Source of the DNA: Ancistrus triradiatus
Taxonomy: Eukaryota > Chordata > Actinopteri > Siluriformes > Loricariidae
DNA length: 64,000 nucleotides
Assembly: GCA_025084515.1 (NCBI GenBank)
Contig: JAJAGP010000559.1
Span: 298,462 to 362,461, forward strand
Reading direction: 5' to 3'
This document shows positions 1 through 10,249 of this stretch, piece by piece. The notes below the pieces were generated by a model, which worked only from the letters and a program-made list of their open reading frames with translations, made no database searches and had not been told where the DNA came from. Within the stretch, counting starts at the first letter, position 1, and every line of letters starts with the position of its first letter. A program made the translations under genes and the position numbers.

Positions 1-1287
1 TAACTGATTAAGGGGCAGTAAAGAAAGCAACAGGGGAGGATTTTCACATGGAATGCAGGAGATTAAAGACACCCAATGCTGACAGGTTGGCTCATCTATC
101 ATGTGAATAAAAGTCTGTGCAATAAATGTTAGTGCACACATGGACGTGCACCATGGACAGGACACAGGGTTGTGTAAATGTAGTATCCAACCTTCATGTT
201 GCAAGAACCCTTCCTGGATTCAAACCCAAGAACTCAGGAACTGTGGTTTCCAGAAACTGGTTCTTACCATCGAGCCATCTGAGCTGCTAAATTAAGGAGT
301 GGTATTACTGTATTACTCTATTACAAAGTTAACATATTGCTCAACCCTGTGGTACACAATTACACAGGGAGTGGACAATAAATGAAACCACTGAACAATA
401 TATCAATATCAGTAAGCTAACAACAAGTATGGACAAGCTCCAGAAAAGCGTTATTACTTCATACAATGCTGCTTGTTGTGGCATACTGAACCACCCTTCA
501 AGAAGAAAAAAATCCATCAAGTTCCCTGAAATATCAGGAAGCTGGACTTCTACTTTAGAGTCTGCACTCCTGAATCTCCCATAATGGGTCAGTTTCAATC
601 TGGTAATTGGGTAAGACATGGAAGATTTTTGGCTTCATCTAAGTGTTCATGAAACCACACTTTCATCATTTTAGCAGTGTGTACATGGGGATATCCTAAA
701 ATATAGTGGGGAAATGTGTGAAAGCTGACAAATTAGGTAATTTTACAGTTCCAGGTGCACCCTATAGGGCATAATGGTTTCCACAAAATGGCTGCCCATT
801 GTGTATCCTCCACCATACTTAGAATTGGCTGAAGACATTGTGAGATCTGACTTGTGACCACTGTACCTTTTTGATGATGCTGTTTGCCATGGTATTTGTA
901 ACTACCAACCTTGGCTGAATTATTTTCAGTTTTCATAAATCATTCAGTTTTTGTTACTGATACAAGTAAATCTTGTCATCTGGTTCGTTGGAACTCTGGT
1001 AGTTGTATCATGTTGCTATGAATTCCAGCATCTAGAAGTTGATATTTGCAGTGGACATTGGCAGTTACCATAATATAAGACACTGTCACTACAAGCTATT
1101 TAGCCATCTCCTGTACATGTTAATCGATAACTTATTCACAGCAAGTGAATTAGGCACGAATATCGACATTTAGACGAACAATCAATAAACTGATAACGTG
1201 CATAAATCTGACTCAAATAGTTATGTATCCTAACAGTTGACTGTAGCGCTCTATAAAGTTGGCTAATGGGACAGGTGGATAACTCAC
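1..1287 (-). other. Presumed nfe2l3 intron 1, no exon seen
   Basis: This lies downstream, in transcription order, of the nfe2l3 first coding exon, so it should be the 5' part of its first intron. The open frames here (341-619 and 733-936, minus) have no recognisable domain, no convincing splice sites and ordinary AT-rich composition. A decayed tRNA-like repeat is listed separately. Confidence 0.5.
205..289 (-). repeat. Decayed tRNA-derived SINE head
   Basis: Read on the minus strand, an A-box-like AGCTCAGATGGCTCGATGG is followed about 50 bases later by a B-box-like GGGTTTGAATCC. This is the arrangement of the tRNA head of a SINE. The body is not recognisable, so a tRNA pseudogene cannot be excluded. 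Confidence 0.35.
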
Positions 1288-1719
1288 AGCGTTGCTGCTT
1301 CCTTGGTCCTCACGATTTCCATCAACCGGTTCGTCCTCGTTCGCGGTAACGGTGCCGAGTTGCTGCTGCTCTGATTCGGCCCTGTTAGGCACCAGCTGCA
1401 TGAGCCACGCGCTAATTCGCGTGGGGAACCGAGTCGGTGAGCCGAGCGCGCGCACTTCGTTCAGCAGCCGGCGGCTCGTAAAATAACCTTCTAATTCGGG
1501 GCATTTGGGGTGCAGAAGTTGACCGGCTGCTGTATCGTGGTAATGGTGAAACGGTGTCTGTATGAAAGCCGAACTCGGCCCTCCGTCGATCTCTATTAAC
1601 GGAGAGTTGAAGTGGCCGTTCAGATAGGAATCAAGATCCACGCGAACACCTATTAAACTGAGAAAGATGGTAAACTGAATCAGACCGTCCATAAAATACT
1701 TCTTTGTGTTTCTCTGCAT
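1288..1719 (-). CDS. nfe2l3: NFE2L3-type CNC-bZIP factor, first coding exon (partial gene)
   Basis: The first 144 residues of a cap'n'collar transcription factor of the NFE2L1/NFE2L3 group, ER-anchored proteins that are processed and act in the nucleus on antioxidant/Maf recognition elements with small Maf partners. Seen: a short polar N-terminus (MQRNTKKYFMDG), then a hydrophobic segment at residues 13-25 containing LSLIGVRVDLD, then the family blocks GPSSAFIQT (47-55), LHPKCPELEGYFTSRRLL (69-86) and EVRAL (88-92). The ATG at 1719 has A at -3 and aligns with the family start; frame upstream has no other ATG. The exon ends ...SSNA at a GTGAGT donor (1287-1282), in phase 0. The exon is strongly CpG-enriched. 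The transactivation region and bZIP exons lie beyond position 1. nfe2l3 is preferred over nfe2l1 because divergent npvf lies 54 kb away, as in human 7p15; without that synteny nfe2l1 would fit nearly as well. Confidence 0.82.
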
Positions 1720-2420
1720 GTTTCGAACTCGTTTCTTCTCCAGGCGAAAACTATCCTCTAAACAAAGACTGAGCCTGTCCAAACAAAAGAGCACGCGCTA
1801 CCTCCCGACTCCTGTCAAACAAAGGGAACAGCCCAGGCCGGTAAAATGTTTGCTCCAACTAGCTGGCACTCTACCACCGGTTTCTGCTAACTTCCTGACA
1901 TGGCATGCTTCACATGCGCTGCACCAGAACCCAGCACATATAACACGCAGTTAACAATCCTGTACACTACGCTCCATGTTTAATCACCCATCTCAAACTT
2001 TTCCGTTGTCTAACCGAATACAAATTCCCCTACAAACCGAAAGCCAAAAATCGTGAGGAGGCGGAGACTAACGTTACTCTATACTGTATATTAACCTCGC
2101 TATTATTTCCTCATCGCAACAAGCACTGATTGGCTGGTTTGTCTGATCTGACATACTCACAGCCAATCACAAGCGTTTCTTGAGAGGTCGAGGTTCCATT
2201 GATAATGCCTAACCACGAGTGGTCATGAGAAGCTTAGCTTACCTAAGAAACTAAATAGCTTAAGAAACATTTCTGAAAATGTGAATCGATATAGTAAACC
2301 ACGAGGATAATTGTGCAGCACCAGAGACGTTATAACGTTTATAATCCACCGGGAACTACAGTGGGTATGGCGATTCATATTTACGTCACATCCGGACAGC
2401 CCCTCTGTAGTTTGACCTCA
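1720..2420 (-). promoter_or_regulatory. Putative nfe2l3 promoter and 5' UTR region
   Basis: Upstream of the nfe2l3 ATG on the minus strand. CpGs continue out of the coding exon for several hundred bases. Two CCAAT boxes in mirror orientation sit 400-450 bases upstream. No TATA box is evident, which fits a CpG-type promoter. The transcription start cannot be placed from sequence alone. Confidence 0.45.
2127..2169. promoter_or_regulatory. Inverted pair of CCAAT (NF-Y-like) boxes
   Basis: TGATTGGCT at 2127-2135 and AGCCAATCA at 2161-2169 are exact reverse complements spaced 34 bases start to start. Both match the extended NF-Y consensus. They lie upstream of the nfe2l3 coding start, so a promoter role is likely but inferred. 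Confidence 0.45.
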
Positions 2421-3424
2421 TAACACACCCGTCTGTGCTACAAACGCATGGTATGCTATGCTGTAGGGTAAAGAGTACGTACTGTAAGCATGCTAATAGG
2501 TATAATAATATGTGACAATTATAATTTGGAATACACATTTCTTTATTTTGAAGCCTCAAACTACTAGTCAGTAGTCCATGACTTTAAACTCTAACACCAG
2601 CTACATAATGGATGAATTCATCTGCAGATACAGATACAAACCAAAAGACTGTACATCAGACCCTTTCATTTTTGTGTCATGGCGTTTTCACACCTTTGGT
2701 GGTTAAAGCAAAAACTGATTTGATGAGACAAAGACATCACTGAAATCTGTGTTAGCTTAATTTTGGATCATATTATGTAAAGACTCCAGATTATAAATCA
2801 GATTTCCTTAATTTTACACTTTACTGATTAAGGGATGTTCATCAATTCCAGATTTCAAGAGATAAAACCACAAAACATTGCACTTAAACTTCAAAAGCTG
2901 TCCATATTTATTAACCCTGCTAAAAAAAGAGCAAAATTCAGCATATATTGTGTTATGGAGATCTGGTCAAATAGCATTACCAGGAAGACCAGCAATACTA
3001 TTTGAGTTCAAGTAAACCACCACCATACCAATACTAACTAGCATAAACCAACTTGGACCAACACAGGACTCATGTGGTCTGGCAGGTTGTCCTGCATATC
3101 AGCATCCAAAACACAACAGTATCAAATAAAAAAATAATGAAATGTAACAATGTATTTGAGTATCACAGTTGCCGACTAACAGAAATAGTATAATTTTGAT
3201 TAAATCATTTTTTCAAACTTTCAAAGACATTGTTACATTATATTATATTTACATTTGATACTCAAAGAAATTTTACATTTACATTATTTTGCAGATTCTT
3301 TTCCAGAGCAATTTCTTACGAGGTACAGTCCACACAGGTGAGGGGTAGGGACCTTGCTCAAGGGCCTGGCAGTGGTGCAGTGGTACAAGGGCAGTACTGA
3401 GCTTGAGTACTGAACAAATATGTG
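2421..3424. other. Anonymous AT-rich intergenic DNA
   Basis: No coding pattern, RNA gene or recognisable repeat. A short inverted-repeat-like stretch around 3225-3260 is AT-rich and weak. Confidence 0.5.
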
Positions 3425-3761
3425 TTGTGAATAGCAGACTTTGCTAGATCCCTGTTCTTTAAATAAAACAGGGTGCCCACTCACACCTGATTGTCATCCC
3501 ATTGATTGAAAACACCTCACTCTAATTTCACCTTCAAATGAACTGCTAATCTTCATAATTCACATATTTTTGGCACTCACTAATATGTAATATTGGATTA
3601 TTTTCCTCAATGAATAAATGACCAAGTATAATAGTTTTGTGCCATTTGTGTAACTGGGTGCTCTTTGTCTACTTCTAGGACTTGTGTAAAAATCTGATGA
3701 TGTTTTAGATCATTTTTATGCAGAAGTGTAGAAATTTCACAAACTCTCACACACCACCGTA
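3425..3761 (-). mobile_element. Tc1-like element fragment, family F (5' end)
   Basis: Matches, in reverse orientation, the left end and leader of the near full-length element at 41536-43113: shared text includes the segment around GGGTGCCCACTCACACCTGATT and the inner part of the terminal repeat with CAAGTATAATA and AGATAAAGAG-like motifs. It ends at ...ACACCACCGTA (3761). No transposase frame remains. Confidence 0.7.
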
Positions 3762-3964
3762 CATCCCAAGAACACCATCCAGATTAAACCCTGTAAGGAG
3801 TCAATGTAGGTTAAAACAACAAACATACAGTGAAAAATAAAACAAATGAAATTGAAAAAGAGACTTAGCCATTTGAACATCCAGTAGACTTTCCAATAAT
3901 TCTGCACTTCACTATACATCTGCTGCAGCTTGGCAAAAAATTCTTTATGTGTTATGAATAAACC

Positions 3965-4808
3965 ACCACTCCAAATCAGAAAAAAGAAAGTGCAGGTTTA
4001 AAGAAAACAGTGTTCCTTACATTTACTTTGACTTTTATTTCATTGCAGACAGTATGGACCCAAGATATTTCATGTTTTTTTCGGGTCAGCTTAATTTCAT
4101 TTGTTAATCACAGAGTGCTTTGTGTACTACTATTCCCACATTTTGAGCCTGAAACACATTCTAAAAATACGTTTTGATGCGGACCATTTAGGGCTACAAT
4201 GATGTGATTTCAACAGGCGATGTCAACAGTTGATTATAATCATGATTTGGTACAAAAGCAGCATCCACGAAGTCTTTGAGCAGCAAAGGCGGGCAGAGGA
4301 TCTGTCGTTTGTCAATAAGTGTGTGAAAATGTTCCTTAGTGGAAGAGTGGAAGAGATTTGCATGTTTCAGTCCTGACATTTTCTGATTTGGATTGTTTTG
4401 CAAATTGTTGTTTTGTCTTATTGAAAAATCCATGGACGTCCCTCGAAAAGATGTCATCTTGAAGGCTGCATTGTTTACAATCTCTTTGAACTTTTCTACA
4501 TTAATGTTGACATCACCAAAGTTCAAATTAGCTTTGCCAAAGGCACTGCCACAACCCCATAACATGACAGACCCTGACTTTTGTACTTATCATTGATAAA
4601 AGTCTTTATAGTCTTCTTCCCAAAACAATATGGAATACTGATTCATCTGACCACAATACACATTTCCACTGTGTGATGGTCCATCCCAGATTAAGTTGAC
4701 CAGAAAAAAAAAATCAATAAAAATAAAAATCAAAGTAAATGTAGGGAACACTGCATTTTAAAAATTGAATTTTCCATACTCTCCCAGCTTTTTCTGATTT
4801 GGGGATAT
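3965..4808. mobile_element. Degraded non-autonomous DNA transposon with CCAAATCAGAAAAA ends
   Basis: The left end reads CCACTCCAAATCAGAAAAAAG and the right end CAGCTTTTTCTGATTTGGGG, an imperfect inverted pair about 840 bases apart. The adjacent segment TTACATTTACTTTGACTTTTA with ATTGCAGACAGTATGGACCC recurs at 51980-52150. The 123-codon minus frame inside (4194-4565) has no recognised domain. Superfamily not assigned. Confidence 0.55.
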
Positions 4809-4974
4809 ATTTATGTCAATAGCTGAAGGTAAAGAATTGGCCTAATTTCCTGAGAACTCACTGGTTCTCATCCTTACTGTCAGTTAAAATACAATTGTGG
4901 CCAAAATAAATTCTAGCAGACAACGTACATGTATCAGTTAGTTATTAATTATTTAAAATTTCTACTCTTTTCCC

Positions 4975-5215
4975 TGGACAGGGTCACAGGTACTCCAGCA
5001 CCGGTCCCCAGAGAACACAGGGAGCCGGTGTAAGTGTGCTCTGGACTGGATGCAGGACTGGGTAGGAGTCACTATTGAAGCACCGCTATTGATATCACAG
5101 ACCGGCCACTCCTTGCATATAATGCCTCACCTGGCAAGAAGTCATCGTTGGGACTTTAACGTGTGCCTCTGTGGTGGTGGGCTGGCATATTAGACTACTG
5201 CACCACCTTGCCATG
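4975..5215. repeat. Dispersed SINE-like repeat fragment
   Basis: The phrases GACAGGGTCACAGGTACTCCAG, GAGCCGGTG and CTGCACCACC-TTGCC resemble parts of the SINE-B copies at 28148 and 48190. It is strongly diverged and bounded only approximately. Confidence 0.35.
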
Positions 5216-5837
5216 CGTCATCAATTAATGTGTTGTAATAATATGATATAAGTTATATTGTCGATTCATTAGGCAAAAAATTATTATTATTAATTTTTAA
5301 CACCTTTATGTATTAATATAATGGCCAGAAGGGCAAAAGTATTGGAGCAGCCATCATGTGGAATCATTTCAGGACATCATTAAGTAGAAGTTAATTTGGA
5401 TGATAATGAAGCATCTGTTAGTCTTATATACTTATTATTTGAACTTGTATATTTACTTTATACATGTATATTACGCAATGTAAGCTTCCGCTTAACTTAA
5501 CCTCAGGCACTTCGAACACGAGGTGAATATACATATGTAAATTAACTTTTTGATGGAACAGTTAATAGTTGCATTGGTGAGCTGATGATTTCATGAAGGA
5601 CAAAGCAATTAGCAGGTGTTTTATATAGGGTGCTATGGAGTGGAGCAAGAACAGCATACGAACTAGGTCTTTATATATGTATACATTGACAAAAAATAGA
5701 CCAAGGAGGAGTTGTTAGGATCAAATGAAAATTTATATGTGCGAATGATATGATGATATTTGTAAGAGATTACAATATTAGAACGAAAGGACAAGTTTAT
5801 TGGGGAAAGTGGAGAAAGTGGAGGTTGTAGTATCCAG
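5216..5837. other. Anonymous AT-rich DNA
   Basis: No supported gene or repeat. A short minus-strand reading frame begins here but belongs to the Tc1 fragment that follows. Confidence 0.45.
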
Positions 5838-6170
5838 TTAAGCTGCTTCAAGCCTGGATACAAGATGAGATATGGTTGGGCATGTATGGTATGGTATCCT
5901 GTGGTACATTTGTCCACCGATGTTGCAGCTGGGACTGTAGATCCTGCACACTCATAGGATGCTGAAGCTGGCACCCTAGCTGGTGCCATAAATGCTCGAT
6001 TGACGATAAATCTGGTGACCAGCCAGGCCAAGGACGTGTTTCATTCTGGGAGAGACATTCCTGGGAAACCCTTGCTGTGCTTGGGTGAGCAATATCCTTC
6101 TGAAAAATACCAGTTGGAAGCCCTGGCATGAGAGACAGCACATTTGTGTCCCTTACATATATTCCCATAT
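5838..6170 (-). mobile_element. Tc1-like transposase C-terminal fragment, family K
   Basis: The minus frame reads RPWPGWSPDLSSIEHLWHQLG, the SPDLxxIEHLW block that carries the final catalytic E of Tc1 (DD34E) transposases, then LQSQLQHRWTNVPQD, the usual C-terminal helix. The neighbouring frame carries the preceding segment. Broken by frameshifts. The same family occurs at 62578-63545. Confidence 0.75.
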
Positions 6171-6203
6171 ATAGATGAGGTCAGACAGGAATTGCCGTGA
6201 TGA

Positions 6204-7030
6204 TTTGCAGACGACATTGTGATCTGTAGTGAGAACAGGGAACAGGTAGAAGAGAACTTGGAGAGGTGGAGGTATAATCTGGAAAGGAGAGGAATGAAAG
6301 TCAACTGTAGTAAGACAAAATACATGTGTGTAAATGAAAGGGAGGCAGGTGGGAACCAGTCAGGCTACATGATCAGGTGGTCACAAAGGTCCAGGAGTTT
6401 CAGGTACTTGGGCTCAACTGTCCAAGGAAATGGGGAGTATGGAAAGGAGGTAAAAAGGAGAGTACAGGCAGAGCAACAGTGCAGGGCTCCAGGGGTCTAT
6501 GGGTCAAACAACAGTGTGGGCCAGCTTGCAGGTAGCGGAATAATGGGCGACTCAACGGATAATGTCGCAAGAAGGTGAAACAGATATAGTGGGGATATAA
6601 AAAAGAAGAAGAAGAAAGGAAGACAGTAGTAAGTGAGAGTTAAAGCAGACACAGCGTACAGCGCCGGAGGTGGAACTGTCCAAGGAAATGGGGAGTGTGG
6701 AAAGGAGGTAAAGAAGACAGTACAGGCAGGATGGAGTGGGTGGAGAAGAGTGTCAGGAGTGCTGTGACACAAAAGGGTCGCAGCAAAAGTGAAAGGAAAG
6801 ATTTATAAGACTGTAGTGAGACCAGCCTTGTTGTATGGCTTAGATTCAGTGGCACTGACAAAGAGACAGGAAGCAGAGCTGGAGGTGGCAGAACTTGAGA
6901 TGCTGAGGTTCTCTTTAGGAGCGTCTAGGGTGGACAGGATTAGGAATGAGATCATCAGAGGGACAGCACAGGTTGGAAAATTGGGAGACAAAATTCGAGA
7001 GGCAAGACTGATGGTTTGGACATGTGCAGA
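6204..7030 (+). mobile_element. Non-LTR retrotransposon (LINE) reverse transcriptase fragment
   Basis: Begins at FADDIVICSE (6204-6233), the Y/FADD catalytic box of reverse transcriptase, followed by EQVEENLERWRYNLERRGMKV, SKTKYMCVNE, FRYLGSTVQ, and then after a break KIYKTVVRPALLYGLDSVAL and LEVAELEMLRFSLG (6789-7020). This is the RT thumb and C-terminal region of an RTE/CR1-like LINE; clade not assigned. It is joined head-on to the Tc1 fragment on its left. An internal duplication interrupts the frame (see findings). Confidence 0.8.
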
Positions 7031-7039
7031 ATGTACAAA

Positions 7040-7169
7040 TATCAAATATCCTGTGTTCCATCTGCTATATGATATTATTTAACTCAGTTGCTGATCTGAA
7101 CAACCGATGATTTTATAAACTAAAATCATGAAATTATCAGGGGTGGCCAACTTGTTTCATACGACTGTA
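7040..7169 (+). mobile_element. Solo terminal repeat of Tc1-like family A
   Basis: Text from ATCTGCTATATGATAT to TCATACGACTGTA (7160-7169 end) matches the right terminal repeat of the element at 8124-9699. No internal sequence is present. Confidence 0.7.
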
Positions 7170-7456
7170 TTCCCCATTTGTCCTCTTTATTTGTTCAGAC
7201 ACGGTAAATAATGAGAGCTGAAGATCTGAGGATATATTATTTAATCATTTCACTGAAGGGCGTTTTCTAATACTTTAAATCCAATATTGTTTCATTTATC
7301 TTCTATTTCTATATCTGCATTAATTAAATGTTTATTTATGTATATCAGTTTTATAACCTTGTTTTGTAGCTTGAACATTATTGTCAGGACCAGAAATCAT
7401 GGCAGTCATAATAAAATAAAAGCACCAAAATACGTATCACCATGCAGATCATTTTT
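7170..7456. other. Anonymous spacer between transposon ends
   Basis: AT-rich, no gene or recognised repeat. Confidence 0.4.
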
Positions 7457-7620
7457 ACAGTGGTGCTTCAAGTTTGTGAAAACCCTTTAGAATTTTCTAT
7501 ATTTCTGCATAAATATGACTAAAAACATCATCAATGTTTTCACACGGTCCTAAAAGTAGATAAAGAGAACCCAGTTAAAGAAATGAGACAAAAATTTAAT
7601 GTTCTGGGTCATTTATTGAG
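7457..7620 (+). mobile_element. Solo terminal repeat of Tc1-like family F
   Basis: Begins ACAGTGGTGCTTCAAGTTTG and continues through AAAAGTAGATAAAGAGAACC to GGTCATTTATTGAG, matching both ends of the element at 41536-43113. It ends where that family's terminal repeat ends, so it is a truncated or deleted copy. Confidence 0.75.
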
Positions 7621-7673
7621 CACACTCCACTGGTCCATCTCCTTACTGCTCATTGATTCCTCCCTGGAAAAAT

Positions 7674-7864
7674 AACAGTGGGGCAAAAAAGTATTTATCA
7701 GCCACTGATTGTGCAAGTTCTCCTACTTAGAAAGATGAGCGAGGTCTGTAATTTTGTCATAGGTACACTTTCAACTATGAGAAACAAAATGAGAAAAAAA
7801 ATCCAGGAATCACACTAGAATTTTTAAATAATTTTAATTGTAAATTATGGTGGATAATAAGTAC
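7674..7864 (+). mobile_element. Solo terminal repeat of Tc1-like family D
   Basis: Starts ACAGTGGGGCAAAAAAGTAT and includes GCACTTCAACTATGAGA-like and TCCAGGAATCACA motifs, matching the 32534-33782 element's terminal repeat. The transposase is absent. Confidence 0.75.
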
Positions 7865-8117
7865 CCGGTAGATTTCGGGACCATAAGGCCGCACTTAAAA
7901 TCCTTTAATTTTTCTCAAAAATCGACAATATGCCTTTAAATGTGTGCGTCCTAATGTATGAATTAATTCTGGTTGAGCCTTCTGACCTACAACCGATTGT
8001 AGATGGTACACGGCGCTTCATAATCTGTTAAAATGTTTTTTAGCACGGTCCTTGGTAGGTTACGAAAGCTTACGGCAACCGTAGTGCGCAGCATAGCGGG
8101 GTAATACGGTACAGTTT
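7865..8117 (+). mobile_element. Non-autonomous DNA element fragment (ACCATAAGGCCGCACTTAAAATCC type)
   Basis: Starts near CCGGTAGATTTCGGGACCAT and runs to GGGGTAATACGGTACAGT. The motifs CGCACTTAAAATCCTTTAAT, ACACGGCGCT and GGGGTAATACGG are those of a dispersed non-autonomous DNA repeat I recognise from other fish. Superfamily uncertain. It ends exactly where the family A element begins. Confidence 0.55.
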
Positions 8118-8123
8118 CCCCTT

Positions 8124-9699
8124 TCGTATGAAAAAGTTTGGGCACCCCTGATAATTTTCATGATTTTAGTTTATAAATCATTGGTTGTTCAGATCAGCAA
8201 CTTGAGTTAAATATATCATATAGCAGATGAACACAGTGATATTTGAGAAGTGAAATGAAGTGTATAGGATTTACAGAAAGTGTGCAGTAATTATTCAAAC
8301 AAAATTAGGCAGGTGCATAAATTTGGGCACCCCAGCAGAAAAATTACATCAATATTTAGTAGATCCTCATTTTGTAGAAATAACAGCCGCTAAACGCTTC
8401 CTACAGCTTCCAGTCTGGATTCTGGTTGAAGGTGCTTTGGACCATTCTTCTTTAGAAACATCTCCAGTTCAGTCATCTTTGATGGTTTCCAAGCATGGAC
8501 AGCCCACATTTTCAGTAATATTCATGTCTGGGGACTGAGATGGCCATTCCAGAACGTTGTACTGGTTCCTCTGCATGAATGCCTTAGTAGATTATGAGCA
8601 GGGTTTGGGGTCGTTGGCCTCGGTGCAACTTTGTCACTGATTCTTGAACATTGTTCTTAAGAATCTGGAGATATTAACTGGAATCCATGCGACCCTCAAT
8701 TTTAACAAGATTCCTAGTACCTGCACTGGCCACACAGTCCCGCGGGCATTATGGAACCGCCACCAAATTTTACTGTGGGTAGCAAGTGTTTGTCTTGGGA
8801 TGCTGTGTTCCTTTTCCGCTCCTTGTTATGTCCAAATAACTCAATTTTAGTTTCACAGTACACAGCACTTTATTCCCAAAATGAAAGCTGGATTGTAACA
8901 GGTGCTGTAAGCACACCTCAAGTGACTTCTGCTTGTGGCGTGTCTGCAGAAAAGGCTTCTTTCGTGCCATTACTCTCCCATGACAGCCTCTCCTTGTGCC
9001 AAAGTGCGCTGTATAGGTTGAACGATGAACAGTGACACCATCTTCCAGCACTTATGAGGTTGTAGGTCTTTGGAGGTGGTCTGTGGCTTGACGATGACTG
9101 TTATCACCATCCTTCGCTATCTGCCTATCTGAAGATTTTTCTTGGTCTTGCCACTTCGGGAGTTCATTAATCTAGAACTGTGCCACGGTTCCTCACAGTG
9201 GGGAAAACTGGACAGCTGAAAATCTCTGAGAGAGCTTTTTCCCTTTCCCTGAACCATTATGTTGAACAACCTTTGTTTTTCAGGCCATTTGAGATTTGTT
9301 TTGAGGCTCCCACGTTGGCCACTCTTCAGAGAAGATGCAAAGAGAGAAAAAACTTCCAATTGGCCACATAACCCTTTTTTCATAGTTGTGGATTCACTTG
9401 TGTATGTAGATCAAGGGTCAGGAGAGGCTTACAAAACAAATTCTATGTTCCAATAATTAGTGCTAAAGGTATTCAAATGACAAGGGTGCCCAAATTTTAT
9501 GCACCTGCCTAATTTTGTTTGAATATTACTGCACACTTTCTGTAAAACCTATAACAACTTAATTTCACTTCTCAAATATCACGGTGTTCATCTGCTATAT
9601 GATATATTTACCTGAAATTGCTGAGCTGGACAACCAATGATTTATAAAGAAAAATCATGAAAATTATCAGGGGTGCCCAAACTTTTTCATACGACTGTA
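8124..9699 (-). mobile_element. Near full-length Tc1-like element, family A
   Basis: Bounded by CGTATGAAAAAGTTTGGGCA (8125) and its complement ending TTTTTCATACGACTGTA (9699), with terminal repeats of about 205 bases. Each repeat carries the 11-mer TTTGGGCACCC at its outer end (8137, 9681) and again at its inner end (8322, 9494), an IR/DR arrangement. The transposase is on the minus strand and badly broken; recognisable pieces include CHGRVMARKKPFL (minus, 8770-9051). It is not capable of coding a full enzyme. Confidence 0.85.
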
Positions 9700-10009
9700 G
9701 TGCACTTATTGCTCATGTGGCCTGGTGTTTTGTAACGACCACACTCGGTACAGAAAGCTACCTCTCAAATACTACAGCAATATGTGTAGCAATTCTGAAA
9801 CACAACATCTGAAGCTCAGACACATGCTGGTACATGCATCAACCATAAATACTGGACAAAACTCATACAAGTGGTATGTAAATAAGGTCACATTATGCAA
9901 ATACAAAAATGAACAAGCAGGACATGCAACATAACAGAGCCATTATCTGATATAGGACAGAATAGTGTGAGCTATAACTGATGAAAGAATGCGGACGTGT
10001 ATGGTGTAC
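9700..10009. other. Anonymous DNA downstream of the CP2-like exon
   Basis: If the CP2 exon at 10010-10152 belongs to a gene, this would be the start of the next intron. The expected next exon (MVQNFQDE-like in family members) was looked for here and not found. Confidence 0.4.
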
Positions 10010-10152
10010 CTGGTCACAGGGCAGTACGTGTATTCCTGTGGGTCCTTGCTTGTAGACTTGACTAATGTGGATCAGTGGCAGACTCAGCACACTGGCTATT
10101 TTCCTCGTCAGCTCACAAGCAGTCATCTCTTCCAGGTACAATGTATGATAAA
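10010..10152 (-). CDS. Orphan exon of a CP2-family transcription factor (tfcp2/ubp1-like)
   Basis: A 143-nt exon-like block. On the minus strand it is preceded by an acceptor (TTATTGAATGTGTTTGTAG) and followed by a donor (CAG|GTACAC). It encodes 47 complete codons after two bases completing a V codon: YHTLYLEEMTACELTRKI, then SQVYKQGPTGIHVL and CDQ. This matches the exon in TFCP2/UBP1/TFCP2L1 that covers the conserved YHxxYLEE...QGPTGIH region near the C-terminus, and the codon count equals the one I recall for human TFCP2. There is no stop or frameshift. The proteins are DNA-binding regulators; this part lies in the oligomerisation/C-terminal region. Flanking exons are not visible and Tc1 elements lie on both sides, so it may be a captured or duplicated exon rather than part of a live gene. 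The intact splice sites rule out a processed copy. Confidence 0.65.
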
Positions 10153-10249
10153 CTACAAACACATTCAATAACACTCAGTACTTCTCCTTGCTAGAATCCT
10201 GCAGCCTACAGCACCTAGATAAAATCATCATACCCTTTGGAAATGGTCA

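Noticed and set aside
1213..1794. Longer nfe2l3 frame starting upstream at 1794 and reading past 1288
   Set aside because: The upstream codon at 1794 is GTG, not ATG, and the donor GTGAGT at 1287 marks the exon end; the additional residues do not fit the family.
4194..4565. 123-codon minus frame
   Set aside because: It lies inside a degraded transposon, has no domain, and no start or splice context.
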